From Stramonita haemastoma (Eukaryota; Mollusca; Gastropoda; Neogastropoda; Muricidae), in the NCBI GenBank assembly GCA_030674155.1, contig CM060339.1, forward strand, positions 37,995,646 through 38,015,645: DNA of 20,000 bases, written 5' to 3'. Of this stretch, positions 18,436 to 20,000 are shown piece after piece. A program made the position numbers and the translations under genes. Position 1 is the first letter of the stretch. Each line of letters opens with the position of its first letter. The notes under the pieces are model-generated. The model saw only the letters and a program-made list of their open reading frames with translations, ran no database searches and was not told where the DNA came from.

Positions 18436-20000
18436 CCCAAGAAAAAGGCACATATCAGGAAGATTTAACAAAGTGCCGGTTTGAATCCCGCCTACTTTTG
18501 CGTAGAAACAGAGCCACGGCACTATGAGAGTGTTCTACTGTATGCATACACACTTTACTAGCGTTTTTGATACAGGTGGCGCTGTTCTTGTGGCAACACC
18601 AAAGCCAAGAAAAGGACAGTTTGGCTTGAATACAGCAAGTCATGTCAGAACGAAAGCTTGTACAGTGCATGCAACAACACACAGTATTTCACATAATATC
18701 AATGATCATATACAATATGATTGTATCACAGGACAGTGCAGGGTCGTCACCACACGTTCGCACTCAAAAAAATGCGCACACAAAAACGAGCGTGCGCACA
18801 CATACACACACCCAAGAATGAGGCGCATGTCGGAAAGATTTGACAGTCTCAGTTTGAGTCATCATCATCAAAACAAATTAGTCAACAAAATATTTCAAAA
18901 CACTCACACTTTGTAAATAATAATTATCATCAATGAAACTTAAATACTCACAATGTGGCCAAACCTGACAAGGAAAAGAAAACCCCGAAAAGAAAACAAC
19001 AAACAAAAAGAGCAAGATTATATTAAAGAAATATCAATTAGGAGCGAAACAACATTTAAGGTACAACCAGTTTTAAATCAAACTCAATGCATTACCTATG
19101 AAGATGACAGAATAGCAAATATTCAGGACAATAATATAATGACGATACACAGCAACATGATGCGCCACAGAAAAGTGCAGGGTCTCCGCCGCATGCGCGC
19201 ACACAAACGAACGTACTGACAAACTCCAGTGCGCGTGCGCGCGCGCGGACGTATATCTTCCCCACTGAAGAAAAAGGCGTCGTTTCTGGCCAAGATGCGA
19301 CCAAAACAGCCGTTTTCAGCCCCGTCCTACCCCGACTTTTGCACGGCAACAGATCCCACGACAGCAAGGCAATGCCGCACGGCATGCATGAACCCTGTGC
19401 CACCATCTCCGATATGTGTGGCGCCGGACTTGTGGCGACACCACAGCCCCCAAAGGCTCAGAAAGCTAGTTTGTCAGGAGGAAAACTAGTACATTGTGGG
19501 CAACAAAAACAAGGAGTGGGCACAATAATAATGACAATACACAGCAATATGATGCACCACAGAAAAGTGCAGGGTCCCCGCGATATGTGTGGCGCCGGAC
19601 TTGTGGCGACAGCACAGCCCCAAAGGCTAAAAAAGCTGGTATACTAACAAACACCAGCGCGAGCGCACGTGCGCGCATGCATACCCAACCCCCAGTCATA
19701 AAAAGGTGCGGTTTGGGGCAAAGACGGCACCCAAAGGGCCCTTTTCAGGCCTTCCTGCCCCAACGTTCGCACGGTTACAGACCCCAAGGCACCAGCACAT
19801 AATGGGAATGTTTGCATACACCCTCCCCTATCATCTTCCATGTATGAAGCGCCGGACTTGTGGCGACACCGCAGCGCTCAAGAGCTAAGAAAGCCAGTTT
19901 CTCGCAAGGAAATCGGCTAGAGTGTACGCACCGAAAACCAAGCAAGGCGCACAATAATAATGACAATATCCAGCAATGCACGCGCACGCGCATGCATACC
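18436..20000 (+). repeat. Tandem satellite, about 375-bp unit: right-end array
   Basis: Unit starts (CCCAAGAA or CACTGAAGAA type) lie near 18436, 18811 and 19261. The first two are 375 bp apart. The second unit breaks off at about 18857 and the array resumes near 19109 in the 3' part of a unit. The units from 19261 on form a subfamily with GATATGTGTGGCGCCGGACT and AATAATAATGACAATAC. At about 19581 a unit lacking its 5' half is joined to the previous one, and another starts near 19697 and runs to the window edge. Same orientation as 1-985. Confidence 0.8.
18858..19108. other. A-rich segment interrupting the satellite
   Basis: This is about 250 bp unlike the satellite, starting CATCATCATCAAAACAAATT. 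It is A-rich on the plus strand and has no boxes, terminal repeats or coding signal that I can see. It may be an insertion or a remnant of the pre-array sequence. Confidence 0.6.

Overview
This is eukaryotic nuclear DNA of an animal, and very repeat-rich. It has no bacterial-style gene packing, no operons and no ribosome binding sites. The best guess for the organism is a gastropod mollusc, perhaps a marine caenogastropod. That guess rests on my recollection of the tRNA-derived SINE sequences, in particular a central domain around GATAAACCGAGGTCCCGTGTG and a hairpin-bearing tail, and on the abundance of long CT/GT/CTGT microsatellites. No database search was possible.

Layout. Positions 1-985 and 18436-20000 hold copies of the same roughly 375-bp tandem repeat, in the same orientation at both ends of the window. 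Positions 2300-4460 are a SINE graveyard: one mosaic SINE, fragments, and a clean minus-strand insertion at 3618-3914 with target-site duplications. A possible minus-strand terminal exon lies at 3972-4239. Positions 4810-5505 are a minisatellite that settles into a near-perfect 30-bp period. Positions 6798-7096 are a CT/AT/GT microsatellite run. The one convincing gene is at 7724-8618, with two exons joined by a GC-AG intron and a poly(A) signal at 8834. It is flanked by long pyrimidine tracts and by three copies of a short dispersed repeat.

Positions 10440-14700 are an AT-rich, strongly decayed satellite with a period of about 43 bp. It is interrupted by a 1.2-kb block, which contains a long (CA)n tract and a foldback, and by a 250-bp segment related to part of that block. 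Positions 15590-18364 are a second SINE nest. Two minus-strand SINEs there have their tRNA heads directly against long (GT)n tracts, and a third, truncated copy also abuts a dinucleotide tract.

How the parts relate. The window is mainly a record of retroposition and tandem amplification. At least two SINE families share one central domain, and one copy pairs that domain with the other family's tail. The end satellite may contain a relative of the same tail. The single gene encodes an uncharacterised 222-residue basic, Cys-containing protein. I recall similar ORFs as a multi-copy mollusc family but cannot assign a function. Most other open frames are translations of microsatellites, satellites or SINEs and are not annotated as genes.
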